Below, one piece after another: positions 26,140 to 33,567 of a stretch of DNA of 64,000 bases; position 1 is the stretch's first letter; every line of letters starts with the position of its first letter. The translations under genes and the position numbers were made by a program. The stretch is from positions 243,187 to 307,186 of the forward strand of contig NZ_JBIWGZ010000005.1 of assembly GCF_044763875.1 (NCBI RefSeq), read 5' to 3'. This stretch comes from Rummeliibacillus sp044763875 (GTDB taxonomy: Bacteria; Bacillota; Bacilli; Bacillales_A; Planococcaceae). Below the pieces are notes generated by a model. It did no database searches. It had not been told where the DNA came from and worked only from the letters and a program-made list of their open reading frames with translations.

Positions 26140-27384
26140 ATGTCTACTAAAATTGCAGTCATTAGTTCTCTTGCTTTTAGAGATCGTTTAATAAGTATCG
26201 CACAAGAAGTTGAGAATATCCAATTAGAATTTTACATCTATAAGACTCCAGATGAAACACCTATGTTAATGAAACAAATAAAACCTTGTGATGTATTACT
26301 ATTATCTGGTACATTGCCTTATTTATACGCAAAGCCATTATTATCTAGCTGGCCAATTCCATGGACATATTTACAACAAGAAGAGTTTGCTATATCAACA
26401 TCACTATTATCAGTATTAGCAAATAATAACTTGCCACTTTCAAAAATTTCAATTGATGTGATGAACATACAACACGTACGAAATATTGTAAATGATATTC
26501 ATTATGAAGGGCCATTACCATTTATACAAGAAATTCATATCGACAAACCATTTGATCATATTTTCCGTCATCATAAACAATTATGGCAAGATAAAAAAAT
26601 TGGCTTTGTTATTACAAGTATTCACAGTATTTATGATGCACTTACTGCAGAAGGAATTCCGGCGATGCGAATGCATGATTCAAATAGCTCTATCAAACGT
26701 CGTTTGGAGCAAACAAAAGCATTGTCGAAAATGACAAAGTCAGAATCTGCAAAAGCAGTTGTAGGTGTACTAGAATTTCTTGAATCCATAGAAGATTATC
26801 AACTTGTTTTACAACGAATTGTAGCAACTACACATGCATCATACCAAAAGCTTGATGACAAACATTTTGAATTATTTACTACATTTGGACATATCCAAAA
26901 TGCTTTTCACCACAATCTATTAGAGTCATTTTTTAACATTAGTAAACATCCAATAAAACTAACATTTGGTTATGGTGGATCCATTTTAGAAGCACAAAAA
27001 AATGCAAGACAAGCATTAAAATTCGCAACACCCAATTCTGTTTTCATTATGAATGAAAACAAAGAATTGCAAGGACCGTTTCCTAAAGAGCCTACTACGT
27101 TATCCTTGCAAACAAAGGATCCCTATGTGCTGCAAATGGCAAAAGAAACCAAGTTGAGCCCGCTTAATATTTCCAAGATTATGGCTTTTAGCGTCTCCAG
27201 ACAATCTTTACAATTCACCGCTCTCAATTTAGCAGAATACTTACAAGTTACTCGTAGAACAACTGAGCGTATTTTAAAAAAATTGGTGGAACACGGCTAT
27301 GCTAAAGTAGTCGGTGAAGAAATGTCTTATCAACAAGGACGTCCCCGTGCTATTTACGAACTTAATTTCTCAACTTATCACTAA
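26140..27384 (+). CDS. Transcriptional regulator with GGDEF-like middle and C-terminal winged HTH
   Basis: 414 residues, divergent from the racemase operon. Residues 1-130 look like a ligand or receiver-like alpha/beta domain. Residues ~225-320 resemble a degenerate GGDEF-type domain (LTFGYGGSILEAQKNARQALKFA). Residues ~330-414 form a winged helix (LTARNLAEYLQVTRRTT-type helix pair, visible as LNLAEYLQVTRRTTERILKKL). Bacilli have related uncharacterised regulators next to amino acid or peptide catabolic genes. Position and shared operators suggest it controls the racemase operon and nhaC. The effector is unknown. Confidence 0.7.
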   Translation: MSTKIAVISSLAFRDRLISIAQEVENIQLEFYIYKTPDETPMLMKQIKPCDVLLLSGTLPYLYAKPLLSSWPIPWTYLQQEEFAISTSLLSVLANNNLPLSKISIDVMNIQHVRNIVNDIHYEGPLPFIQEIHIDKPFDHIFRHHKQLWQDKKIGFVITSIHSIYDALTAEGIPAMRMHDSNSSIKRRLEQTKALSKMTKSESAKAVVGVLEFLESIEDYQLVLQRIVATTHASYQKLDDKHFELFTTFGHIQNAFHHNLLESFFNISKHPIKLTFGYGGSILEAQKNARQALKFATPNSVFIMNENKELQGPFPKEPTTLSLQTKDPYVLQMAKETKLSPLNISKIMAFSVSRQSLQFTALNLAEYLQVTRRTTERILKKLVEHGYAKVVGEEMSYQQGRPRAIYELNFSTYH

Positions 27385-27404
27385 ATAATTTTTATAATCA
27401 GTAT

Positions 27405-27450
27405 AAGGGTGGCTTAAAAGCGGTTTTTACACTTTTAAACCACCCCTTTT
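27405..27450 (+). terminator. Terminator of the regulator gene
   Basis: GGGTGGCTTAAAAG pairs with CTTTTAAACCACCC (one mismatch), followed by CTTTTG. Confidence 0.75.
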
Positions 27451-27461
27451 GACATTGACCA

Positions 27462-28907
27462 TTAAACCGGTACTGAAGATAAATTCTCTTCCGTTTCTGA
27501 ATTACTTTCTTCATTTTTTAATGCTTCCATTTCTTCTGGAGATAGTTTTACAATCGTAAATCCTGTGTAAGCATATATAATCGAAATGATTGGAACCGTA
27601 TAATTTAAAATAGCATAAGGTGCGTATTCTGCTGCACTAACCCCTAAAGTAGCCAGTATAAATACACCACAAGTATTCCATGGGAAAAATACCGATGAAA
27701 GCGTACCCCCATCTTCTAAAGTACGAGAGAGATTCTTTGAATGTAGACCACGTTTCTTATAAACATTGATAAACATGCGTGATGGAACAACGATGGAAAT
27801 ATACTGTTCTGAACAAGTAGCATTTGTTGTAATGCACGAAGCAATTGTTGCTGCAATTAGACTTCCCGTCGATTTCGCTGCTTTAACTACTAAATTCATC
27901 ATAGAATTCAACATACCAGAAAATTCAAGTATACCTCCAAAGGTCATGGCAACAATGGTCATAGAAACAGTTAACATCATCGAATCTAAGCCACCACGGT
28001 TAAATAAATTATCCACCATTTCATTGCCTGTTTGGATTTTAAATCCTTCTTGTAATGCATTAACAGCCGTTGAAACAGATCCACCCTGTATAAATATTTG
28101 TGATAGGAAACCAATAATAATACCAATAATTAGAGCTGGAACTGCTGGTACTTTTTTTGCAACTAAAACAATTACAATAACCGGTACAAGTAACAACCAA
28201 GGACTAATGACAAAACTATCCTGCATGACTTGTAAAGTAGTTTGAATCTCTTTTGTATCCATGCCGACATTAGCAAAACTTCTCCCCAACCACGCAAAGA
28301 CACCAAGAGAAATAATTAAAGCTGGTATCGTTGTATAGAGCATATGTTTAATATGATCAAATAAATCTGTATTGGTCAAACCGGATGCTAGGTTTGTTGT
28401 ATCAGATAAAGGCGACATTTTATCCCCAAAATAGGATCCTGAAATAACTGCTCCCGCAATCATTGGTGCAGGAATTCCCATACTCAAACCAATCCCCATA
28501 CCTGCAACACCAATTGTTGCCATTGTAGACCAAGAGCTCCCAATCGCTAAAGATACTATCGAACAAATTAGTAAGATTGTTACAAGAAACCAAGCTGGTG
28601 AAATCATTTTTAAACCATAGAAAATCATTGTTGCAACAACTCCGCCACCAATCCACGCTCCAATCGTTAATCCAACCAGCATAATAATTACAATAGCAGG
28701 AAGTGCTAACTTAATTCCCTTGTACATCATTTCTTCAATTTCAATCCATTTATAGCCGTGTTTCCAAGTTACAATTGCCGCTACAATCGTACCTACAATT
28801 AATGGTACGTGTGGACTTTGTTCTAAAACAACCACCGTAACAAGCATCGTAATAATCATTATGGTAAAAGTAAATATTGCCCATCCTGCACTGATTTCTT
28901 TTTTCAT
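27462..28907 (-). CDS. NhaC-family transporter
   Basis: 481 residues, about 11-12 membrane helices, with the NhaC family core (SSWSTMATIGVAGMGIG, DKMSPLSDTTNLA, and the late NATCSEQYISIVVPSRMF). NhaC members exchange Na+ for H+, but paralogues such as MalN/MleN-type proteins carry organic acids. Because the promoter shares the tandem GTCG operator with the racemase operon, transport of an amino acid or N-acyl amino acid is the better guess. Start follows GGAGATGAGAGG. Confidence 0.85.
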   Translation of the reverse strand: MKKEISAGWAIFTFTIMIITMLVTVVVLEQSPHVPLIVGTIVAAIVTWKHGYKWIEIEEMMYKGIKLALPAIVIIMLVGLTIGAWIGGGVVATMIFYGLKMISPAWFLVTILLICSIVSLAIGSSWSTMATIGVAGMGIGLSMGIPAPMIAGAVISGSYFGDKMSPLSDTTNLASGLTNTDLFDHIKHMLYTTIPALIISLGVFAWLGRSFANVGMDTKEIQTTLQVMQDSFVISPWLLLVPVIVIVLVAKKVPAVPALIIGIIIGFLSQIFIQGGSVSTAVNALQEGFKIQTGNEMVDNLFNRGGLDSMMLTVSMTIVAMTFGGILEFSGMLNSMMNLVVKAAKSTGSLIAATIASCITTNATCSEQYISIVVPSRMFINVYKKRGLHSKNLSRTLEDGGTLSSVFFPWNTCGVFILATLGVSAAEYAPYAILNYTVPIISIIYAYTGFTIVKLSPEEMEALKNEESNSETEENLSSVPV

Positions 28908-28936
28908 CCTCTCATCTCCTTATAAATTTCTGAATA

Positions 28937-28954
28937 GTCGTTATATTGTCGTTA
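28937..28954. promoter_or_regulatory. Tandem GTCGTTA operator, copy B
   Basis: GTCGTTATATTGTCGTTA, 30 bp upstream of the nhaC-like start. It is identical to copy A at 15 of 18 positions with the same 11-bp period. Confidence 0.6.
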
Positions 28955-29104
28955 ATATGAATATTTTATATTTTACTAGTTTATTAGTCAATCACACACT
29001 TCCAACACATTCGAGATAATGCATTTGTTTTCGAAGAAAGAAAACGCTTACAAATAATTAATAACTAATTTTCTTCATTTTGTATAATTATTCTTTCAGA
29101 CAAA

Positions 29105-29140
29105 TAAAAACCCATCTAACAACTATCGTTAGATGGGTTC
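29105..29140 (-). terminator. Terminator of the M20 gene
   Basis: ACCCATCTAAC pairs with GTTAGATGGGT around a short loop, T-run on the reverse strand. Confidence 0.85.
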
Positions 29141-29151
29141 AATCAAAATAA

Positions 29152-30246
29152 TTAAGGTTTTTTAACTAATACAGTGGCCAATATTTTTGACGCATCCAGC
29201 AATGCTTCATGATTGAATGTCATTTTAGGGTGATGTAGCCCTGGTGCTAGATTCGCACCTATCCCAATCATTGTTGCTTTTAACTCAGGTTTTTTAACAG
29301 TATAGAAATGGAAATCATCACTTCCAGGTGTAATTACATGGGGAGCCAAATGTTCTTTCCCCACTGTTTCAATAATGGCTTGTTCTGCCATTTTTGCTGC
29401 TTCGTCTGAAACTTCAGCTCCTGGAGTATAATCAACCCATTTCCAGCTTATGTCGATTTTGAATTGTTGTTTAATTGCTCCTATACCTTGCTCAATCTTT
29501 TCTTGGAGCTCATTAAGGACAGCATTTTTCTGTGCACGAATATCCATCGTAAAGGTTGCAGCGCCAGGGATAATATTCATGCTTCCCCCATCAGCTACAA
29601 TCTTTGTAAGCTTTGCAGAATGTGGCTCAAATGGTGAAACATAAAAGCTTTTGACCATTTGATGAATGGCCATCACGACATCAATCGCGTTTTGCCCTTG
29701 ATGTGGACGTGCACCATGAGCATCTGTGCCACGAACTTCTCCTTCAAGGAAGATGGCAGAACCGTGATGAATAGCAGGTGATACTTCACCCAATTTCAAT
29801 TCTTCAATTGGTCGTAAATGTACACCAAATAGATGCGATACCCCATCCACTGCACCATGTTCAAATGCAGCAACCGCACCATTTCCTTGCTCTTCAGCAG
29901 GTTGGAAAATAAATCTTACTTTATGTGTTAGTGATTGATCTTTCAATCGTAATAATGCACCAAGTACCATCGACATATTGGCATCATGACCGCATGAATG
30001 GTTGGCTTTCCACTCGCCATCCACTTCTTGCCATAATGCATCAATGTCTGCACGGACTGCGACAATTTCCTCTCCTTCACCGATTTCAGCAACAAGCCCA
30101 GGAACGTCACCGAATAATCGATAGGAAATATGTAGATCATCTAAAATACTCGCAATTTTCTTCGTTGTTTCATGCTCTTTCCAACTAATCTCTGGATGTT
30201 CATGAAAATAATCGAACCATTCTAAAATTTGTTCATCAACTGTCAT
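29152..30246 (-). CDS. M20 family amidohydrolase (N-acyl-L-amino acid deacylase type)
   Basis: 364 residues, M20D family. Motifs: YFHEHPEISWKE near the N-terminus, HSCGHDANM (metal), QPAEEQGNGA (catalytic Glu), GVHLRP, and the C-terminal GSDDFHFY and HHPKMTFNHEALL. This group includes hippurate hydrolases, N-acetyl/N-succinyl amino acid deacylases and IAA-amide hydrolases. With the nearby racemase and GNAT it would release the free L-amino acid. It has its own terminator and no GTCG operator, so it may be separately controlled. GAGGTG precedes the ATG. Confidence 0.88.
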   Translation of the reverse strand: MTVDEQILEWFDYFHEHPEISWKEHETTKKIASILDDLHISYRLFGDVPGLVAEIGEGEEIVAVRADIDALWQEVDGEWKANHSCGHDANMSMVLGALLRLKDQSLTHKVRFIFQPAEEQGNGAVAAFEHGAVDGVSHLFGVHLRPIEELKLGEVSPAIHHGSAIFLEGEVRGTDAHGARPHQGQNAIDVVMAIHQMVKSFYVSPFEPHSAKLTKIVADGGSMNIIPGAATFTMDIRAQKNAVLNELQEKIEQGIGAIKQQFKIDISWKWVDYTPGAEVSDEAAKMAEQAIIETVGKEHLAPHVITPGSDDFHFYTVKKPELKATMIGIGANLAPGLHHPKMTFNHEALLDASKILATVLVKKP

Positions 30247-30372
30247 TTTTCATACACCTCATTTGACTTACATCATACTGCAAAATGAGTTTTTTTCCAA
30301 TAAATCTATCCAGCTTTTTATGAAGCCCAATCCATTATTCTTCATGCAGTATCAAAAGCATTCTTTAACCGT

Positions 30373-30400
30373 AAAAAAATACAGCCCTCTTCGGCTGTAT
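30373..30400 (-). terminator. Terminator of the 44-codon gene
   Basis: TACAGCC-GAAGA-GGCTGTA followed by seven T on the reverse strand. Confidence 0.88.
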
Positions 30401-30407
30401 CAACTAT

Positions 30408-30542
30408 TTATAGCTCTGTAAAAAACCCCTCTGGATATTGTTCCATTTCATAAGGTTGCAATTCAGGGTACTTATTTTCACCTGTTGTCTGAAAATCATA
30501 TTCTTCATCCAATAAATATGTTTCAAATTTTGACGGTTTCAT
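30408..30542 (-). CDS. Small acidic protein (44 aa)
   Basis: Reverse-strand ATG at 30542 follows a GGGGGG ribosome site and reads 44 codons to TAA, 7 nt before a strong terminator. The product is acidic and aromatic-rich (MKPSKFETYL start, ending GFFTEL), with no membrane segment or cysteine. Start signal, terminator and open frame together make it a credible gene. No family recognised. Confidence 0.6.
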   Translation of the reverse strand: MKPSKFETYLLDEEYDFQTTGENKYPELQPYEMEQYPEGFFTEL

Positions 30543-30685
30543 CCGTTTCCCCCCCTAAATTTAATTGAATATTCTGATTTTTTAATCTTACATTATATCT
30601 AAAAGAAATTCAACTAAAACGAAACTTTTTCGTCTATAATTTTGTATATAATTAAATATATTCCAAATTAGAGAGGTGATTAGCA

Positions 30686-30967
30686 TTGCAATTTGTCGTA
30701 ATAATCGTATTCCTAGCTTTAGCATCAAATGTTATTAAAGTCATTGTAAAAAATAAAAATAAACGTTTAGAAATCGAACATTCCATATTAAAAGATGAGA
30801 TTAAATTAGAGGAAATGAAGCAAAAAAATTATATACTTGAAACGGAAAAACTCAGATTAGAACTAAAACAAGTCCAAGGAATCTCCTCTACAAAAGATGG
30901 ACTTCTAAATCTAAAACCGATTGAGCCAGACCCACAATTAGAGCCAAATCCTATCCAATTTAAATAA
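30686..30967 (+). CDS. Small membrane-anchored coiled-coil protein
   Basis: 93 residues, TTG start after GAGAGGTGAT. A single membrane segment (about 2-19) is followed by a charged coiled coil (about 24-70) and a Pro/acidic tail. It resembles small phage-shock- or FtsL-like anchors in shape only. The family is not recognised. The convergent neighbour's stop codon lies inside its terminator. Confidence 0.7.
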   Translation: MQFVVIIVFLALASNVIKVIVKNKNKRLEIEHSILKDEIKLEEMKQKNYILETEKLRLELKQVQGISSTKDGLLNLKPIEPDPQLEPNPIQFK

Positions 30968-30969
30968 AG

Positions 30970-31005
30970 CCAAGAGTGCTTAAGCATTCTTGACTTTTCT
31001 TTTTC
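30970..31005 (+). terminator. Terminator overlapping the 3' end of the convergent ABC permease
   Basis: CAAGAGTGCT pairs with AGCATTCTTG, followed by ACTTTTCTTTTT. The permease stop codon (30980-30982) is within the loop region. Confidence 0.75.
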
Positions 31006-32617
31006 CAAACGAAGACTTCCAGCCTCCAAATATAACAGCGATTAGCAGCACTGCATAAAAAGCTAATCCATATTGCAAATGGCTTAACCCTAGATGCACT
31101 AACACTAAAATTCCCAATAATAACATCGAACCTAATAACCTAATTGTACCGGTATCTTGTGTTGCTTCAAGAGAGCTTGAAAATGGATAACGCTCTTTAC
31201 TACCCATTACATAGGAAATCCATAATAATAAAACGGATATCAGCAGCATAATACCTACGCTTGGCAATATTCTCCACGAAAAAATAGCTACAAAGAGGCC
31301 ACTGACAACGATAAATAATGGCAAAAATAGCTTCACATAACAAGCTTTTAATGTTGCACTATAGAAAATTCGATCATCCGCTACAGGTGCGACTCTGTAA
31401 ATCCAGTAGCTCTTATATTTATCAGAGAACTTTAATAGATGAACTATTGAAGGAAGCATGATCATTGTAAAATATAAAACCATCATACTACCATTTTCTT
31501 GAATAGCTTTTATTGAAAATGAGCGTGATGTATTAAATAAAAAGACAAATGGCATAACTAGCGAAAACCCTATTTGTGGATATGCCTTCAGTTTAAATGA
31601 ACGTTCCCTACTCATCATCAATGAAGCAAAATTGAAAAATACTCGTTCTTGCGGATCGCTGCATAATATCTTTGACCAAAAATTTGCCCATATATGTGTT
31701 TTTCCTCTTTGTCTTGAAGAATCACTTAATAACTTTGATAGATTACGCTCAAAAGTAGGCATTAGTTTTACATATAGAACGATGGACAATATTGGCATTA
31801 AAATACCAAGAATACTTAATAGCAATAGCTTTCCTGTCCAAGCTTGATGCAAAACCATTTCCATAAACGCAGAATACCAAAGGGGTGGTAGGAAAATATG
31901 CCACCATGCGAATTGATAAGTCACTGCAACTTGAGTTAGCTCAAATGAACGAGCCATAAATTGATAACCGACCATAATGGTAACAGTTAAGATAATTTGT
32001 ACATAATTAATCAGGTCTTTTAATTTTTCACCACTAAAGAATCGTAAAATAAATAAATATATTAATGCTGTTAATACGACGATAAAACAGTTTAATAGAG
32101 CTGCCATCACAATAAACAACACGCCAAAAAGTATACCAAAACGGATGGCCCCAACTACCAGTGGTACGATAATAAGGGCACAATTAAGCATTGATAGGTA
32201 AATAACGATATGCATGATTTTCGCAGCATTTAATGTACGGTTATTGATTGGCTTGGGCTGCAGTATATTTTTATCCCTTATATCTAAAAGCACTGCTGAA
32301 AAATCGGAAACCATTGCCGTCATTGCAATAAACATTAAAACCGTGAAGGCTATCCCCATAGAAAACATATATTGCGAGGGGAAAAATAGAAATGGAGTTA
32401 TTCCTAATGCACCATAAAGCACGTAGATCCACAGTGAACGTAAAAACTGATTCTTTCCATTCTTAGGCTTTTGTGAATTGAACATAGCTGGTGTACGACG
32501 TGTATCCATCGTTAACTTCAACTGTAGAATTCTACGCATCGATGTATAGTCGATATTAAACCGTTCAAAAAGAACTCTAAAAAGATCCATTACCTTTAAA
32601 GATTTATAATCCTTCAT
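30980..32617 (-). CDS. ABC-type exporter permease
   Basis: 545 residues from ATG 32617, which has AAAGGTGG 8 nt upstream; ATG 32623 and GTG 32629 are too close to it. About 12-14 membrane helices with a soluble loop near 290-350. The layout fits ABC-2-type exporter permeases found with a single ATPase. It overlaps the 3' end of the ATPase gene by 14 nt. Substrate unknown; peptide or drug export is possible. Confidence 0.82.
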   Translation of the reverse strand: MKDYKSLKVMDLFRVLFERFNIDYTSMRRILQLKLTMDTRRTPAMFNSQKPKNGKNQFLRSLWIYVLYGALGITPFLFFPSQYMFSMGIAFTVLMFIAMTAMVSDFSAVLLDIRDKNILQPKPINNRTLNAAKIMHIVIYLSMLNCALIIVPLVVGAIRFGILFGVLFIVMAALLNCFIVVLTALIYLFILRFFSGEKLKDLINYVQIILTVTIMVGYQFMARSFELTQVAVTYQFAWWHIFLPPLWYSAFMEMVLHQAWTGKLLLLSILGILMPILSIVLYVKLMPTFERNLSKLLSDSSRQRGKTHIWANFWSKILCSDPQERVFFNFASLMMSRERSFKLKAYPQIGFSLVMPFVFLFNTSRSFSIKAIQENGSMMVLYFTMIMLPSIVHLLKFSDKYKSYWIYRVAPVADDRIFYSATLKACYVKLFLPLFIVVSGLFVAIFSWRILPSVGIMLLISVLLLWISYVMGSKERYPFSSSLEATQDTGTIRLLGSMLLLGILVLVHLGLSHLQYGLAFYAVLLIAVIFGGWKSSFGKRKVKNA

Positions 32618-33401
32618 CGACATGCCCACCTTTTACAACTGAAACAAAACGTTCTGCTATCGCCTCTTGTTCATTAAATCCAGTCATCTCGTTGAAAATC
32701 TCTTCTAATGTTCCTTCTTCACTTTGCTCCTGCAACTCTTCAAACGATCCATCTGCTACAACTTGCCCACCATTTAATAACACGATTCGATCACTGATTT
32801 TCTCTACAACCTCCATAATATGAGATGAGTAAAAAATCGTCTTCCCCTGCTCCGCAAGTTTTGCTAAAATTTCCTTTACGATTAATACACTATTCGCATC
32901 TAAACCACTTAAAGGCTCATCGTAAAATAATAAATCTGGGTCGTGTAGCAAGCTGGAAGTGATTAACACCTTTTGACGCATTCCTTTTGAAAAAGAGGAT
33001 AAACGTTGGTGAAAGACATGATCTAAACCAAATTCCTGTAATAGTTTTAATGCCTTTTCTTCTGACTCCTTATGATCTAAGCCGTACATTTCTCCAGTAA
33101 AGGTTAAAAATTCACAAGCAGTTAGTTGATCATAAATCTCTGCTGTTTCTGGTACATAGCCAATACGTTTTTTATATGTAAAATCTCCACTCGCTAAATC
33201 TTGACCAAAGATTTCAATTTTCCCTTCATAGCCTTCTACTAAGCCAAGCATTAGTTTAACGGTTGTACTTTTACCCGCACCATTTGGACCGATATAACCG
33301 ATAATTTGCCCCTTTCCGACCGTTAAGTTAATCCCATTTAATACTTGCTTATTACCAAAGGACATTTTCACATCTTCTAAACGTAAAATGATATCTTGCA
33401 A
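32604..33401 (-). CDS. ABC transporter ATP-binding protein
   Basis: 265 residues. Walker A GPNGAGKST, Q-loop region YVPETAEIYDQLT, signature FSKGMRQK, Walker B LLFYDEPLSGLD and switch His (SSHIMEVVEK). It belongs to the CcmA/BcrA-like exporter ATPases. TTG start with AGAGGTG upstream. It forms a two-gene exporter with the overlapping permease downstream. Confidence 0.92.
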   Translation of the reverse strand: MQDIILRLEDVKMSFGNKQVLNGINLTVGKGQIIGYIGPNGAGKSTTVKLMLGLVEGYEGKIEIFGQDLASGDFTYKKRIGYVPETAEIYDQLTACEFLTFTGEMYGLDHKESEEKALKLLQEFGLDHVFHQRLSSFSKGMRQKVLITSSLLHDPDLLFYDEPLSGLDANSVLIVKEILAKLAEQGKTIFYSSHIMEVVEKISDRIVLLNGGQVVADGSFEELQEQSEEGTLEEIFNEMTGFNEQEAIAERFVSVVKGGHVDEGL

Positions 33402-33536
33402 AATCTACACCTCTTCCTTTTTAACTCAAACTTTTCGTTTTACATATATTCAATAATTTTCAATTTATGCATGATTAGTTTAACATAACGTTATGACGAT
33501 TGCAGTTTGGTTTGATGTTTAAATTTTCGGGCCTAA

Positions 33537-33567
33537 ATAAAAAAGAACCCAGTTTCCTAGGTTCTTC
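33537..33567 (-). terminator. Terminator of mprF
   Basis: AGAACCTAGG-type stem (AAGAACC/GGTTCTT) ending in TTTTTT on the reverse strand; it overlaps the mprF stop codon. Confidence 0.75.
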
